This document shows positions 11,226-24,300 of a stretch of 64,000 nucleotides of DNA, one piece after another. Made by a program: the position numbers and the translations under genes. Under the pieces are notes generated by a model. It made no database searches. It was not told where the DNA came from and was given only the letters and a program-made list of their open reading frames with translations. This DNA comes from Asterias rubens (lineage: Eukaryota > Echinodermata > Asteroidea > Forcipulatida > Asteriidae). Position 1 is the first letter of the stretch. Each line of letters begins with the position of its first letter. The stretch lies in the NCBI RefSeq assembly GCF_902459465.1, contig NC_047069.1, positions 3,844,001 through 3,908,000 of the forward strand, read 5' to 3'.

Positions 11226-11421
11226 GAATCCTCATGGTCTCACTCTGTGTTTTTCTGGTCAGCAGGAAAACGGGCTGATGATCACATCATCAAGCAAGCT
11301 GTGTGTAAAAAGTCGTCCCTACACATTTTGTCACTTTGAAGTTGTATTCTTCTTCAGCGTTCTCCATTATTTATCTACGTGATCTCATGTCGTACGATTT
11401 ATTTAAGTATCCAAACTAGAG

Positions 11422-11530
11422 ATGGCGGACCAGCTACAGCAGTGGCTGTTTTCGTCCGATCCTTTGGGGGATCTGGATCCAAGTTTACACTCTCCAGGAG
11501 GCAGTGATGTTTTACTGGATGATATTGATG
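11422..11530 (+). CDS. SREBF: SREBF exon 1: start and acidic activation segment
   Basis: The ATG has G at -3 and +4. It encodes [19 protein letters not shown]...DDID, an acidic-hydrophobic segment like the SREBP transactivation region. Donor GATG/GTATGT, phase 1. It is separated from exon 2 by 9.6 kb, leaving room for alternative first exons, which I did not detect. Confidence 0.85.
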
Positions 11531-14500
11531 GTATGTTAAAATGCTATGGAGCTGTAGGTACTTTTTGCATTGTTTTTACAGGGAATAATCCTCACTCGTT
11601 TTATTTTATTTTATTATAAAACAACACATGATGACAAAACCCCACTTTTGTGTGGCTAAGGATTTTGAGCTTGGCCACAATTTGGTTTATAATCTGATAA
11701 TTATCAAAACACACACCTTATTTTAATGTTAGTTCAGCATATTTTATTAAAATTTTAGTAATATTCGGCATATTTGTTTTAGCATAATACTACAAATAAA
11801 TAGATCTACAACAATGATGTTGATGAAATACAATACTTTATTCATGATGTATTTGTTTACCCACTTCTCTTGCTTGTTGCCTTTGTGTGATTTAATTTTT
11901 CTTTGAATTTGATGAATGTTGGATTTCAACGAAACTCCAGTAAAAATGCCCCATCCAACCAAAAAACCTAGACAGCAGACCATGTTTGGCTCATGTTGTA
12001 CTGTTTTCAAAACTTAAAATGTTGACATATAGGGTCATTCTACAATTAACATAAAAACTCTGTTCCTATAACGTTGCATTTGCTATGATTTCCTGGACAA
12101 GGTTCCGTATGGCGCCACCACTTTTTCATTCGATAAGAAATAATATATTATCTAGTTTACCTCAATGAGATATCCCCATTTGTAATAAAGAGTGAAAAAG
12201 TGGTGGCGCCATGCAGAAAGTTATCCGATTTCCCCACCACCCAGTGCCCAGCAACAACAAAGTTCCTCAAAATGTAGCCCAGTTTCAAGGTTGGTCTGCT
12301 CGGCCTCCAGCTGATATGAAGTTGAAAATTTGGGGTGCTCTGCCTACCGCGTCGCTGTGGCGCGGTGCAGTGTATGATACAAATCAACGACTGTTTTGTT
12401 TATTAAACACATCCGATTATACCATGTTGTACACAGTCGTTGCTGCAAGTGCAAATGGTCAATCATTTATGTAAGCGATTGAAAAATTCACTATGTTCTA
12501 TAAAGCGAGTTGTTCGAAAGAATGGTTAAATATTAGTACAAAATATTTGATGTAAACTGATGTAACGTAGAAGTTTCATTGCTCATGAATGAGCGTGCAC
12601 ACTCATACCTGGTGTGTTGTTAAGCAGTCGTTGACTTACATCTACTACCCACGATGCTTCAGCAACAGACTTGACACGTGGCCACATGATCTATAACAGC
12701 ACCGCGATGACGCGTTCAATGGGCAGGGCAACCCTCTATTCCGAACTTACAATGAAGTCTATTGTGATTGTGGACTATCCTATCATCATATAGAAGCACA
12801 ACAAATGATTGCGAGTTCAATTAAATGCTTGATGTAAATCGATTTTAAAACTGTTTTGGAAAACCGTAGTAAATGGCTAGTGACAGAGTGTCACTTGGGC
12901 ACTAGTTAAGTTTGCGCTAGTGTGACCGTAGATGTCTTGAAACGTTCTTACAAAGGAGTTAGCGCACCGTTGTTGGTTTAGCTGTATATAATAACTGAAA
13001 CCATCATTAAAAAAGCAGAACACAAAGTTGTGACAACTACTGCCGCTTGTGATTTGTCAGGGGTTGCCCTTAACTGTTTTTTCAACTGGCCAGCAGGACC
13101 AGTTGGCTTGATTTTTCACTGGTCCGCAAGGTTTTTGACTGGTCCGTAAATTTTTGTATATCTTTTTTTTAAACTAATAGTATACTGTTGTACACAACCA
13201 ACTGCTCGATTTCCGATCGTCGCTACTTCAAAATTCAACATGAATTACATTGCAACTTAACTGCACTGATGGAAGCCATACTTTATTTATGTGTACCAAG
13301 TTATTGTATTCGTAAGGGGGCTCATTAATTTGAGAGTATTTTTTTCTTTAAAAATGTAATAACAATAATATTATTAAAATTAATTTAAAAACAGGTCAAA
13401 TTATTTGTCAGAGTAAGTTGGAAAATTTAATATGATCTTTATTTAGGTAGTTTTTTTAGTCCACGGTTTATTGTAAGCACTCGACATTGAAGTATTGCTA
13501 AGTAAGAAGAACTTTTTTATGATTTTTTTTTTAGCGTTTTACTAGACAAACAAAAACACTTTAAAATCGTCTGTTAAAATATCATTAACTTTTTATGTAT
13601 TACCTTCAAATCTATGGTGGGGAGGGTTACGTGCGATCGCTCAAGCTATTTTATCATGTATAAACATTGCCTATTATTGTAGTTTTAATAAGTATTCATA
13701 AAGATAATACATCGTACGGAAGTTCCAAAAATCTTCCCACTTTCGTCCAGAAAGAAACCCCAACAAAAAGTAGACATCAAAATAGTTACAACATACATTA
13801 AGACGCATATGAATTTTACTGTATTTTTTCAATTATGTGTAAGGAATGGTCGGTGCCGGAGTCTGTTTTGTGAACAAAATTTTCATTCAAAAAAACGTTT
13901 TTAAAAGCAGCAAAAACAACTGCGCCTTTGTTTAACACATGATTGCATTCTAGAACCCAAGTCTTTCTTGAAATCAACCCGCAAAAACCCCAAACAACCG
14001 CTCATTTAATATGTGACCAATAAAACCATGGAGCAACAAACTAGATCGCCCGCAAAACAAACAAGCCCCAAATAACAACAAAATTAAGCAAAATCAGGAT
14101 GGAAGAATCTTACTAAACACAATTAAATAATACTTTTTGCTCATCCATAGTATTCTAACTTGGTAATTTTTGTTGAATGAAGCCTCACCGTATCGCTCGT
14201 TTTTCGTAAACGCGCTAGACTGTTATTCTCACACGGAAATCTGCTCCGTTGACGACCATGCTGCTGACAGAATTTGTTTTGCTTTGTGGTCTTTTGTCAA
14301 GGCGATTGAAGCTACTTTTGTAAGCTATCGCGTACTTTCACCAATAGAGGGCGTCTATTCTCACGCTATCGAATATTCTGAAACGCCCTCTAGCGTTCAA
14401 TGTTTCTTACACTTTTTGCCACACGTGAACTAATACAAAGACTTCAAGCCTTTGCGTTGCATGCTGGGATTTTGCGCTGTGTATGCAAGATCGTCGGAAG

Positions 14501-17500
14501 TTTGCCAGCGTTCAGCGGCACTTCAAGTGATTTTTGTACGTTTTATCCAAACCTTGAGTGAATGTTTTTACGTTTTATTCGAGCCTAAAAATAGTTTTAA
14601 AAATAGTCATTGTTCTGTAGTACCGCTGCCGATATTTTTGACTGATCAGCCGGACCAATTGGCAAGGTGTTTCAGCTGGTCCGCCGCGATTTCTACTGGC
14701 ATTTGGCCAGCAGACAAGCGTTAAGGTCGAACGCTGTTTGTTGTCTTGCGGACAAAAACAAAAACAGAACAATGCAAAATAAATTTTTAATATTGTACAA
14801 ACTTCAGTCAGACTTTGTTGCGAATTTTTTTTCAAAGACACTAGTCTAAGAAAACAAAAAGTTTAACCGTTTGTGAAGAAAATACTCTGTTAATTTGTGG
14901 AATTATATGCAACAAACCCGTGGGACCTTGTGCGTAAAAACAGTATCATTTGATGCAAAATGAAATTTTTTACAATTTTACCTTGTTACAATTTCTTTTC
15001 ACAACTGCTTCAACTCGAAACTTCTACCTCCATGATGTTACATGTATGTACAGTCGACTCCCGTTATAACGAGGTCCGCCGGACTGGCCCATTTTCCTCG
15101 TATTATCCGAACCTCGTTATAAACGCAGCGCGCTAAATATAGATACACACGTCATCATTGTGCATGCACACAACACGTGTACGTGCATACACATTGTACA
15201 CAACACGTGTACGTGCATATACACTTGTGTTAGCCTGCACGGAGCTGTTTGCTTATCAGAACAGCTATTACGAGCATCTTTTACACAAGAATATCATTGC
15301 TAAATGTCTTTTATTGAGTGATTAATCAGGGAAATGTAATATTTTGTACAATTTATGATAACAATATAGCAAAGAGATGTCAACTTGCCGTTCAGAGCGA
15401 GTGGATTCTGCCGCGTAGCGCATGGTATGAACATGATGCATGCACTGAACGTTCATTTTCGTTGGTGATCGACATGGAGTATCATGATAACAGCATGTCA
15501 AGCGTGGGACACCAGCGAGATGTTTCTGGAGTTCCGTTGCACATGGACTGAAGGGAGTGATGATTGTATAAAGGAGCTTGTTTCAGTTGTTTGCCGTTTC
15601 CTTTTTTGGCTGTTCCGATCCAGTTGTTTTGTTTCATTTTTCAATTTCTCCTTTTAATTCTTATAACAGTATTTAATTCATTAAATCTTTGTGTATCTGT
15701 GTCTTTTAAAATAATTTTCTATTTGATTTATATTATTGATTTAATAAAATCTTTGCGTATCTGTGTCTTTTAAACCATCTCTATCTTTTGATGTGATTGA
15801 ATTAAATATTCCGGACGGGCAACCTTTGTTTTTTTCTTTCTTTTCTTAAAAAAAAACATTTTTGGAAACGGGGGAATCTTCATTCATTGAATTGTTATTA
15901 TTGAATTAATAATAATATTTTTAATTGAAAAAGGGGCTCTACTAAAAAAAAAAAACTCGAACAGCGGTGACGTTTTTGAAGTTTTGCATGGATGATACGA
16001 GCAAGGAATAATCATTAGCATTAGCAGAATGGTTTAGTCAAACTCGGCTGCGGCTCGGTCGACAGGTCGTCAATTCAATTGGCTGGTACCTGCGGTTGGG
16101 TTCAGCGCTTGGGTTCAGTGCTTGGTAACCAGCTACAGGTTCAAAAATAGAACCTGGGAAATTTGTGACTGTTTCTCAGTTCGTGTTGATAGAATTTGTG
16201 TCATGATTTTTGAAAGGGGTAACACATGAGCAAATCTGTTGACTAAAATATTTCGCCCTGCATCGATTGCGTATGACTCGTAACCCTCCGGCTACGCCGT
16301 CGGCAGGAGGGTTACGTTATCGCAACTAGATGTACATGTACACACGACCACATGGTTCGTATGCCTGTGATCCACCACATCACACACAGCACGCACAAAC
16401 GTTCTGTCGCCCATTGAAAAACCCACTGCATGCATAGTGCATAAACAGTCCGCACGCTGTGATTGGCCGTTGATAGACTTCAACACAATACGCACGTTCA
16501 CGAACGAGAAAGAATTGCCACACAGTGTATGCCGCACGCCTGTAGAATGGTACAATGTACAGGCTTGAAATATTCAACTTAAGATGTACAACTTTTGCTG
16601 ATTGAAGGTGCGCGCAATGCGGGGCAATGTTCACTCTATGTCGTTTTTATTTCAAACAAAGTTTTTGACGATTGAACATCTAATCACTTATTCATGTAAA
16701 TGGTTTTTGATGGAAAAAGGCTTATTTAGATCGGTTGCTGCTGCATTGTACCATGCAAGTTCGTAAAGCTAGCAATCTGTTAATTGCCAGGCCTGTGAAA
16801 TCTTCGCTTTAAAAGGATTTCCGCTCTTTTTAATTTTCCCAGTCCGCATTTTTCTTGTGTTCCGCTTTTTTCCCCGTTCCTTGTTTTTCTCGCGGGCTCC
16901 GCTTTTTTCCAGTTCCGTTTTGATCTTCTTATTGTTTACATCTAAAATAGATCGTCAAGCAGCAGGTACCTGGAATCAGGAAGCACTTTAATTGCGATTT
17001 GATTTTGACATGTGAGTCGGGGGCTAGACCCAGTAAAATGCTCCGTGTTGGTCTTTCATTGGAGCCGTTGTTAATTTTTCGTTTAGCGCGATGTCTATTT
17101 TACATGTACTTCAATATCATTGTTCCATTGCACCAATAGAGGGCGCTTTACTAAAAAGCCAACACCTTGAGACAAGATTAGGCACACATGGTGTTCCCCC
17201 ACACGACGTACGTTGTGTATGTACGGTGTGTATTTTTTTACGACAAGTAAAATATATGACAGTTGGCGACAAGGACTCATCGCCCTTGTGGATTTATTCC
17301 TAAAGGAATGCTACCAAAATACCTTGAAAATGTTGATGTACAACACATTGTTACATGTAAGAATTATGGCCTATGTTTCTGTGAATGTGTTGTCTACGCT
17401 TGAGTTTTTAATTAAAGCCTTTTATTACGTTCGTAGTGCTGGCCCAAAATCTGGACAACAATTTTCCGCTTTTTGTTTTCATGACCTGCTCACAGGCCTG

Positions 17501-20500
17501 AATTGCGCTGCTCAATCTCGAGATTGCACAACAGATGTTGATTGAGCGATGATTGTGTTCGTGAAATTTACAGACGTCGGAACGGTTGCTTTTTGGGGCT
17601 TATTTTCTGTGTCATTTTTAGAGATTTGCGAGTTGAACTTGGACATCATTGATTTTACAGGAAATTTACATGCAAGGGCAAAAATATTTTCAACATTCGT
17701 TCCTACCCTAAGTTTTGAAGCAATAAAATAATTCATCAAAATAAAATGTGTTTTCGTCCCTACCGACCCTTATTTTTTTTGGCCAGTGTAATGGGAAACA
17801 CACATATTATTTTGTTTGGCCTAATATTGCCACTAAAACGTATGGTCGATGTAGTTTTCAATTTGCTGCACCTCACTTTTGGAACAATCTCCCTCTACAT
17901 GTCAAACAAGCTACCACTATCTCATGGTTCAAGAGTCTTCATAACATTTCTGTTCAACTCATCAAATAGGTAATTTTCTTTTGTTCATCTGAGCGCTTAG
18001 AGACTTGCTTTTGGAGTTGTTAGGCACTATATAAATGCAGTTATTATTATTTACTTGATTCGGGGTTTGGGTACCCGTTTTACATCACAGTGTTTGGGAG
18101 AGAGTTTCCCATATATTTACTGTTACAAATAGTTGCAAACAACATCAACATTGTACTGTGAACTCGATTTAACCAAAACAGGTAGGGCTGCCACTTAACA
18201 AAATAGTTCACTTGAAAAAAATAATGAATGATAGTGTAACGAAAATACACCGTTTACAAATAAATTCCAGTCAGCACACTTAATTACTTCATAAACTTTA
18301 TTTACCAGATTTTAGGAAAGATTTAAGTAGAAGTTCAATGTTATATTTCAATGTGAAGAATTACTTTATACTTGTCAACTAAAAGTTTGATGACCTCTAC
18401 AAGTTAAATTCACCTGTGCCGTATTTAGCCAAGGATTATTATGTTATTGTTTGCGCACCCTAAAAGTTATAAAAGACGAGCCAAATGTCATTGTCATCCA
18501 CATCTAGGCCTACTCACAGTATGTACTTTATAAAAATAAAGAAATCTTCAATGGAACTTGCAGGGCCTAAGCCATAAGCTGACACACATTTCAGTGTCAA
18601 CTACTGCGCATGACAGGTTGTTATACCTGTACAATGGTTTTGAATATACATTGAGTTCTCTATTTATACATAATTAATTAGGTCCCGCCCCTTTCCTTTT
18701 AGTTATCCAATGAGCATCAGTGGTATTGCACATGGAGTGACTACCTCAATCCCAACGTGAACAGGATGATCATAGTCTGTGCTAGTTCCTGCACATGCCT
18801 TAGATGTGTTGCATTCTCTTGGAAATGGAGAGCTAAATTCCAATCCAAATCAAAACAATCATCTCCCTGCCAGCTATGTATTTTCTGTGTGTTTCAAGGT
18901 ACCTGTAAAAGAGCAGTCAGCGTTTCAATGCACTGTTCAGGATTTGACTTGATGGTATCAAAACCACAGTGTGGTCTACATCCCTTGTGTGCTGGCACAG
19001 CTTCTCCTCATGAGCAAAATAACAAATTTGTATGAGATTGTTACAGAAAGGTAAATGAGAGCCTACTGAAACTCGATAAAGGATTTAATTGAAGGGGGGG
19101 GGGTCACAAAATAAGTTTTGGAAACTATAAGTATTGCTTGACTGAATAAGCTGACCCCCTTCACTGACCAAAATCTTTAAGTTGCCGGTTTGGGTTGTAA
19201 CAGTGTTGTGGTTGCTACACATGTATAACACTATCTCATCAGTTAAAAGTACTAAGGGCAGACGAAATGGATGTTCTGTTTCCGGAACCAGACCACCCTA
19301 ACCTAACACCTGGACCATAAATGTAAACGTTTTATTAGGCTTGGGGGGAAAAAAAGATGGAACAAAAAAAAAAAGCAATGTACCAATTACCAATAGTGTC
19401 CACTGTCTTTAAAGGCAGTGGACACTTTTGGTAATTGTCACAGTTGGTGTATCTCAACATATGCATAAAATAACTAAGTTGTGAAAATTTGAGCTCAATC
19501 GGTCATCAAAGTTGCGAGATAATAATGAAAGAAGAAAACACCCTAGTCACACGAAAATGTGTGCATTTAGATGGTTGATTTCAAGACTTCAAGTTCTAAA
19601 TCTGAGGTCTCGAAATCAAATTCGTTGAAAATGACCTCTTTCTCGAAAACTACGATACTTCAGAGGGATCCGTTTCTCACAATGTTGAAGTTCATGATAA
19701 TAATTAAAGGAAAAAACACCTTGTCATACGAAGCTGTGGGCTTTCAGATGCTTGATTTTGAGACCTCAAATTCTAAATCTAAGGTCTCAAAATCAAATTC
19801 GCGGAAAATTACTTTTTTCACTTCACTTCACTTCAAAGGGAGCCGTTTCTCACAATGTTTTATACTATCAACCTCTCCCCATTACTCATTACCAATTAAT
19901 AATTATTTTGAGTAATTACCAATAGTGTCCACTGCCTTTAACTGATATACAAAACACTTTGTAAAATAAACCATACCCTTCCTTTACCTTGCTGTTGAGA
20001 CACTTTACTTCAATTTTCCTAAATGCTCTAGTTAGACTCCAAACCTATTCAAAAGTTTTTTTTGGTTTTGTTTAATGAAATAGGATAAGTTGTTGTGAAG
20101 GGGTGGGGATGCACCTCTGGGCAAAAAATTAGGGTCACCAGAAGGCATTTGGTTGGAAAAATAAAACACTTGTACTTTTTTATATTTTTCCCTCAAGTCA
20201 AAAATAGCACGTTCTTAGTCTTGCCACTTCAAAAGGTCAGTCCTCTGTGTTATTGAATTTCATTTTAGTGGGTGCTCATATCACTGCAATTAACAAAGCA
20301 CTCTGTGCTGGCCATTTCCAATTTGTATATACATGGGTATCAAATAAATTTGCCTCTGCAGTGTCGCATATCAGTGTAAACAGCCTGTTTGGAAATCATA
20401 TCCTGTGAAATGCACAAGTTTTTGTACTGATCACAATATGCAAGCAGCGTGACACAGAAGACTGTGATGAGCTATAGACAGGGGAATATGATCGTCATGG

Positions 20501-21273
20501 CGCTGTCAAAGACCTATTTAAACCCTTTTCTGTTCTTAACTGTTGACCAGCTTCTTTTGATTCCGGAGTTTGTCAATGTGCCATGAGAATTATCCAGCTT
20601 TTATGGGTCAGGGTGCACTATTGGCTTTTGGATGCCTTGAGTTCTTAACGATTTAGATACTTTTTAACCGTTGCTAAATTTAATTTTGTCTCCTATTTTA
20701 TTTCTAACTTGCTATTATTGCACAAAGAGTGCATTGCACTGTAGAATGGTATGACTTTTCAAAAGATTTCTTTTGACTGGCAATTTGAAAGCCTGAAAGC
20801 AGTTATTGTCCTAGCATTTATGAAAGACGTCAAAAGCAGAAGACTCTTGGTCCGTCACTTGAGACATCAGGGCCCGGAAATATGTCTGAAATTGAGCCAC
20901 TGTTTTGTTGATACTCATTTATCATGAGATTTTGTCCTGTGTGCGACATCAAAATATAATTCCTTTACTGATCCATGCTTGTTTTTCACACTGGGTACTT
21001 AAGGACCGAGTTTAGGTTATCAACCACATTTTACGAGCAGCTGTTCTAAGTAGCGTGTGTGTGTGTGTGTCGGAGTTGCTTCTCATACCAAAAACTTGCT
21101 TCTATTTTACAGATGTTATTAAGTATGAATGTCCAGATGACTCGCTCCTTTTGGACAGCACCCTGGGAACTTCTTCCATCAATGATTCCGGCTTCCTGTC
21201 TCCTGACTCGCATTTTGATATGCTACTGTCATCTCAAGCATCAAGACTGCAAGATCATGACACACAGCAGCAA

Positions 21274-21304
<31 letters not shown>

Positions 21305-24300
21305 AACTAAGTCCTGTGCAAATAATTTCAAGTCCGATTGTCCAGCCTAAGACAAATCAAAATCAGCTTCAAGGGCAAAACGTTGAGAATCAGCAGCTTC
21401 AGAACCAACTGCAGCAGCAACAGCAGCAGGCCACTGTGCAGATACAACAGCTGTTGCAGCAACTACAGATGCAAGCACAGCGACAGGCACAGTTACAAGA
21501 GCAGCAAAAGCAGGAAGCACAAAAACAGCTTCTTCAGCAGCAGTCCTTTCAACTAAAACAGCAACAGTTACAACAGCAACTATTACAAAATGCAGTGTCT
21601 GTACAGCAGGTGACACCACCCACCCCAACTTCACCAACTGTCCCGATTACTATCGCAACATCGCCTACCCTGAAAACATGTAATACGGTCATTGGAAAAA
21701 CATGTGTGGCCACGCCGACTGTGAAGTCTAACCAACAAGTTGTAATTTCTCCACAAGTTGGGCAACAGACGACAAGCTCCAAGCTAACAGTACAATCTCC
21801 TATTGCAACTGTTCCTGTATCCAAACCAGTACATCCAGTTACCACTACCTACCAACAGGTTAGATTTATGTACAATTAAATTTGAAAAAAAATTAAAAAA
21901 TCTCTGCTTCTGCTTCAATCCAAGAAATGCTTTTATTTGTAAAACTAGTCCTTAGATTTTAATGATTCGTTCAACTACAGAAAAAAAATCCTTTTTTGTA
22001 TTGGGAAAAAATGGGATAAAATCGATCAATACTTGCTTGAAAATAAGTTAGATTATCAGCGGATGTTTTATTTCCGTAAAATATGTGCCTTTAAAAAAGA
22101 AATCTCTTATTAATCCACTAGCAAAAAACCCATGGTTACAATTTAAGATTTTCTATTAACAAATATTTTCATGCTATTTTCATACTAAGTTGAATTTTTG
22201 AACATTCTTTGTCAATTATTTTCACAGGTTGTTGTCCCTACACAAATTGTCAAAACTGAGCCAACTAAATGCCTGCCTGTTGTCTCTGTGACGAGCGCCT
22301 CCTTGCAAATAAACAACGGCACATCAGTCATAACAAACATCCCTGTCCTTCTGGACAATGACAAGTTACCCATCAGCAGACTCACATCAAATAGAACTGA
22401 ACTTCTTCCGCCCCCTAAAAAGGGTGAAAAGAGAACCGCACACAATGCTATTGAGAAGCGATATCGTTCAAGCATTAACAGCAAAATCCAGGAGTTGAAA
22501 CAGATGGTGGTTGGGCATGATGCTAAGGTTGGTTTCACTTTCTGGTTGTTTATAAAATATAAAACGCCCGTTATTCATATAGGAAGAAACAATAAATAAA
22601 TAGGAAACTTGCGGTTACAATCATGTGTAAATCTATTTTATGTGAGTGTTGGCTCTGAGAAGGGCCGGTGTGGTCTCAACAACTCTGCTCGTCTTCAGTA
22701 TACTGTTTGAAACCTCGAGACCACACCAGCTCTTCTCAGAGCCAACACTCGCACCCTCTTCCTAATTATCCACACCATGCACGGCTTCAAACAATACTTG
22801 CCCATTATTCAGTTATGTAATACAAAAGTACTTAAGAACAGCTGACTCATTTATACAATTATACTATTTATATTTACCCAGACGGTTTTCTTTCTCTCTG
22901 CCTACAAATTATTTATTACCAGTTTCAAAAAGTGTACCAAAACACAACTCAAGAAGAATAAGTATAATTTTTTCCTCTTCTTTTTAGATCCAAAAATCAG
23001 GCATCCTTCAGAAGGCTATCGATCACATCAAATTCCTTCGGAACACGGTCAACAAGCTCAAACAAGAGAATATGGTCTTGAGAGTGCAGTCTGACAAGCC
23101 AAACTGTTGTAAGTTTCATTTTATTTGTCTGTTTCTCCAAACTGACGTTGGTAAATATTTGTGCAACAGCTTTAAAATGGTCCAAAATGGCCAAAGCCGC
23201 TCCTTTCAGTATTTTTTGTTAGTATTAACGGGATTGACTTTTCAAAATAAAGATTGCTTAAAATCACAACATAATTGATTGGAAATTTTGCTTATTTAAG
23301 TGTAGAATAATGTTCCATTTCTTTTTAGAAATCTTATTTTTATGTCTTCTCTTTATAAAATCAGAGAGAAATTTTCCCCAAAAACCTAAAACGTAATCAA
23401 AAAAAGGAACCTCAAACAAAACGAGAAGGGAATGAATGCCATCAGTTGCTGGCTGACCAAAGCCACATAATATCTATGTTCTTAATGGTATATGGTATTG
23501 TCTTTTGCTAGTGTCGGATTCAATTCAAGTCAAGACAGAACCTATGACACCACCACCATCCGACACCAGTTCACCCCATCTCAGCCCAATGAGTAGCAGC
23601 TCCGACATCGGCAGCCCTGAGCTTTGTGAGGAAGAGGCCATGGAATCAAACTTCTCCTACGATGACGATGATGACTTCAAATCTGAACCCTACAGCCCTA
23701 GTGGTCTGCTTGATCGTACCCGCTTGGGACTCTGTGTTTTCATGTTTTGTTTCTTGACACTGGATCCTTTTGGGATCTTGGTCAACTCCTTTGGCTCAAG
23801 TGGCGCTAGCTTTGAGAGACAACATGGACATGGGCGTACTATTCTTGCAGAGGAAGGTATGTTAAGTTCTTTACTACTCAAGTTTTGTGGGGGTTTTTGT
23901 TGGTTTTTTTTTTAGTTTAAAGGTATGTATTTTTGTTGAATGTAGTGAACAAGTTTTAGATTCAAAGTGTGGACCCGATAAAATAAAAGACATCGGTTCA
24001 AGCAATGTTGGGTCATTCTGCAACTTCCGCATGTCCATTTGGTATTTTTGGAAGTGAATGTTATTCTTTGAAAGGGGGCATTCAATTGTGTTTTGTTTTG
24101 TTTTGTCAGATTTTTTTATTCGACTGGGCTAGAATATGACTAGGGATATGGGCAGGTTTCCAATCCAATGTCCTTGATTGGACTTGGAGTTTGCAGACCC
24201 AAGGTGTTGGAGATCACTGACCTAATAATCACAAGAGAAATCACTGATTTACAGAAACATCAAATTAATGTGTGACTATTTCTCTAGTATTTATACCGTC

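Larger units (their letters stand above)
11531..21112. other. SREBF intron 1 (9.6 kb)
   Basis: A long intron filled with transposon pieces listed separately. The stretches 11531-12102, 12217-13057, 14737-15048, 15236-16189, 18053-19385 and 19942-21112 show no exon or recognisable element. A 62-bp-spaced duplication of ATCTTTG.GTATCTGTGTC lies near 15684 and 15746. Confidence 0.6.
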
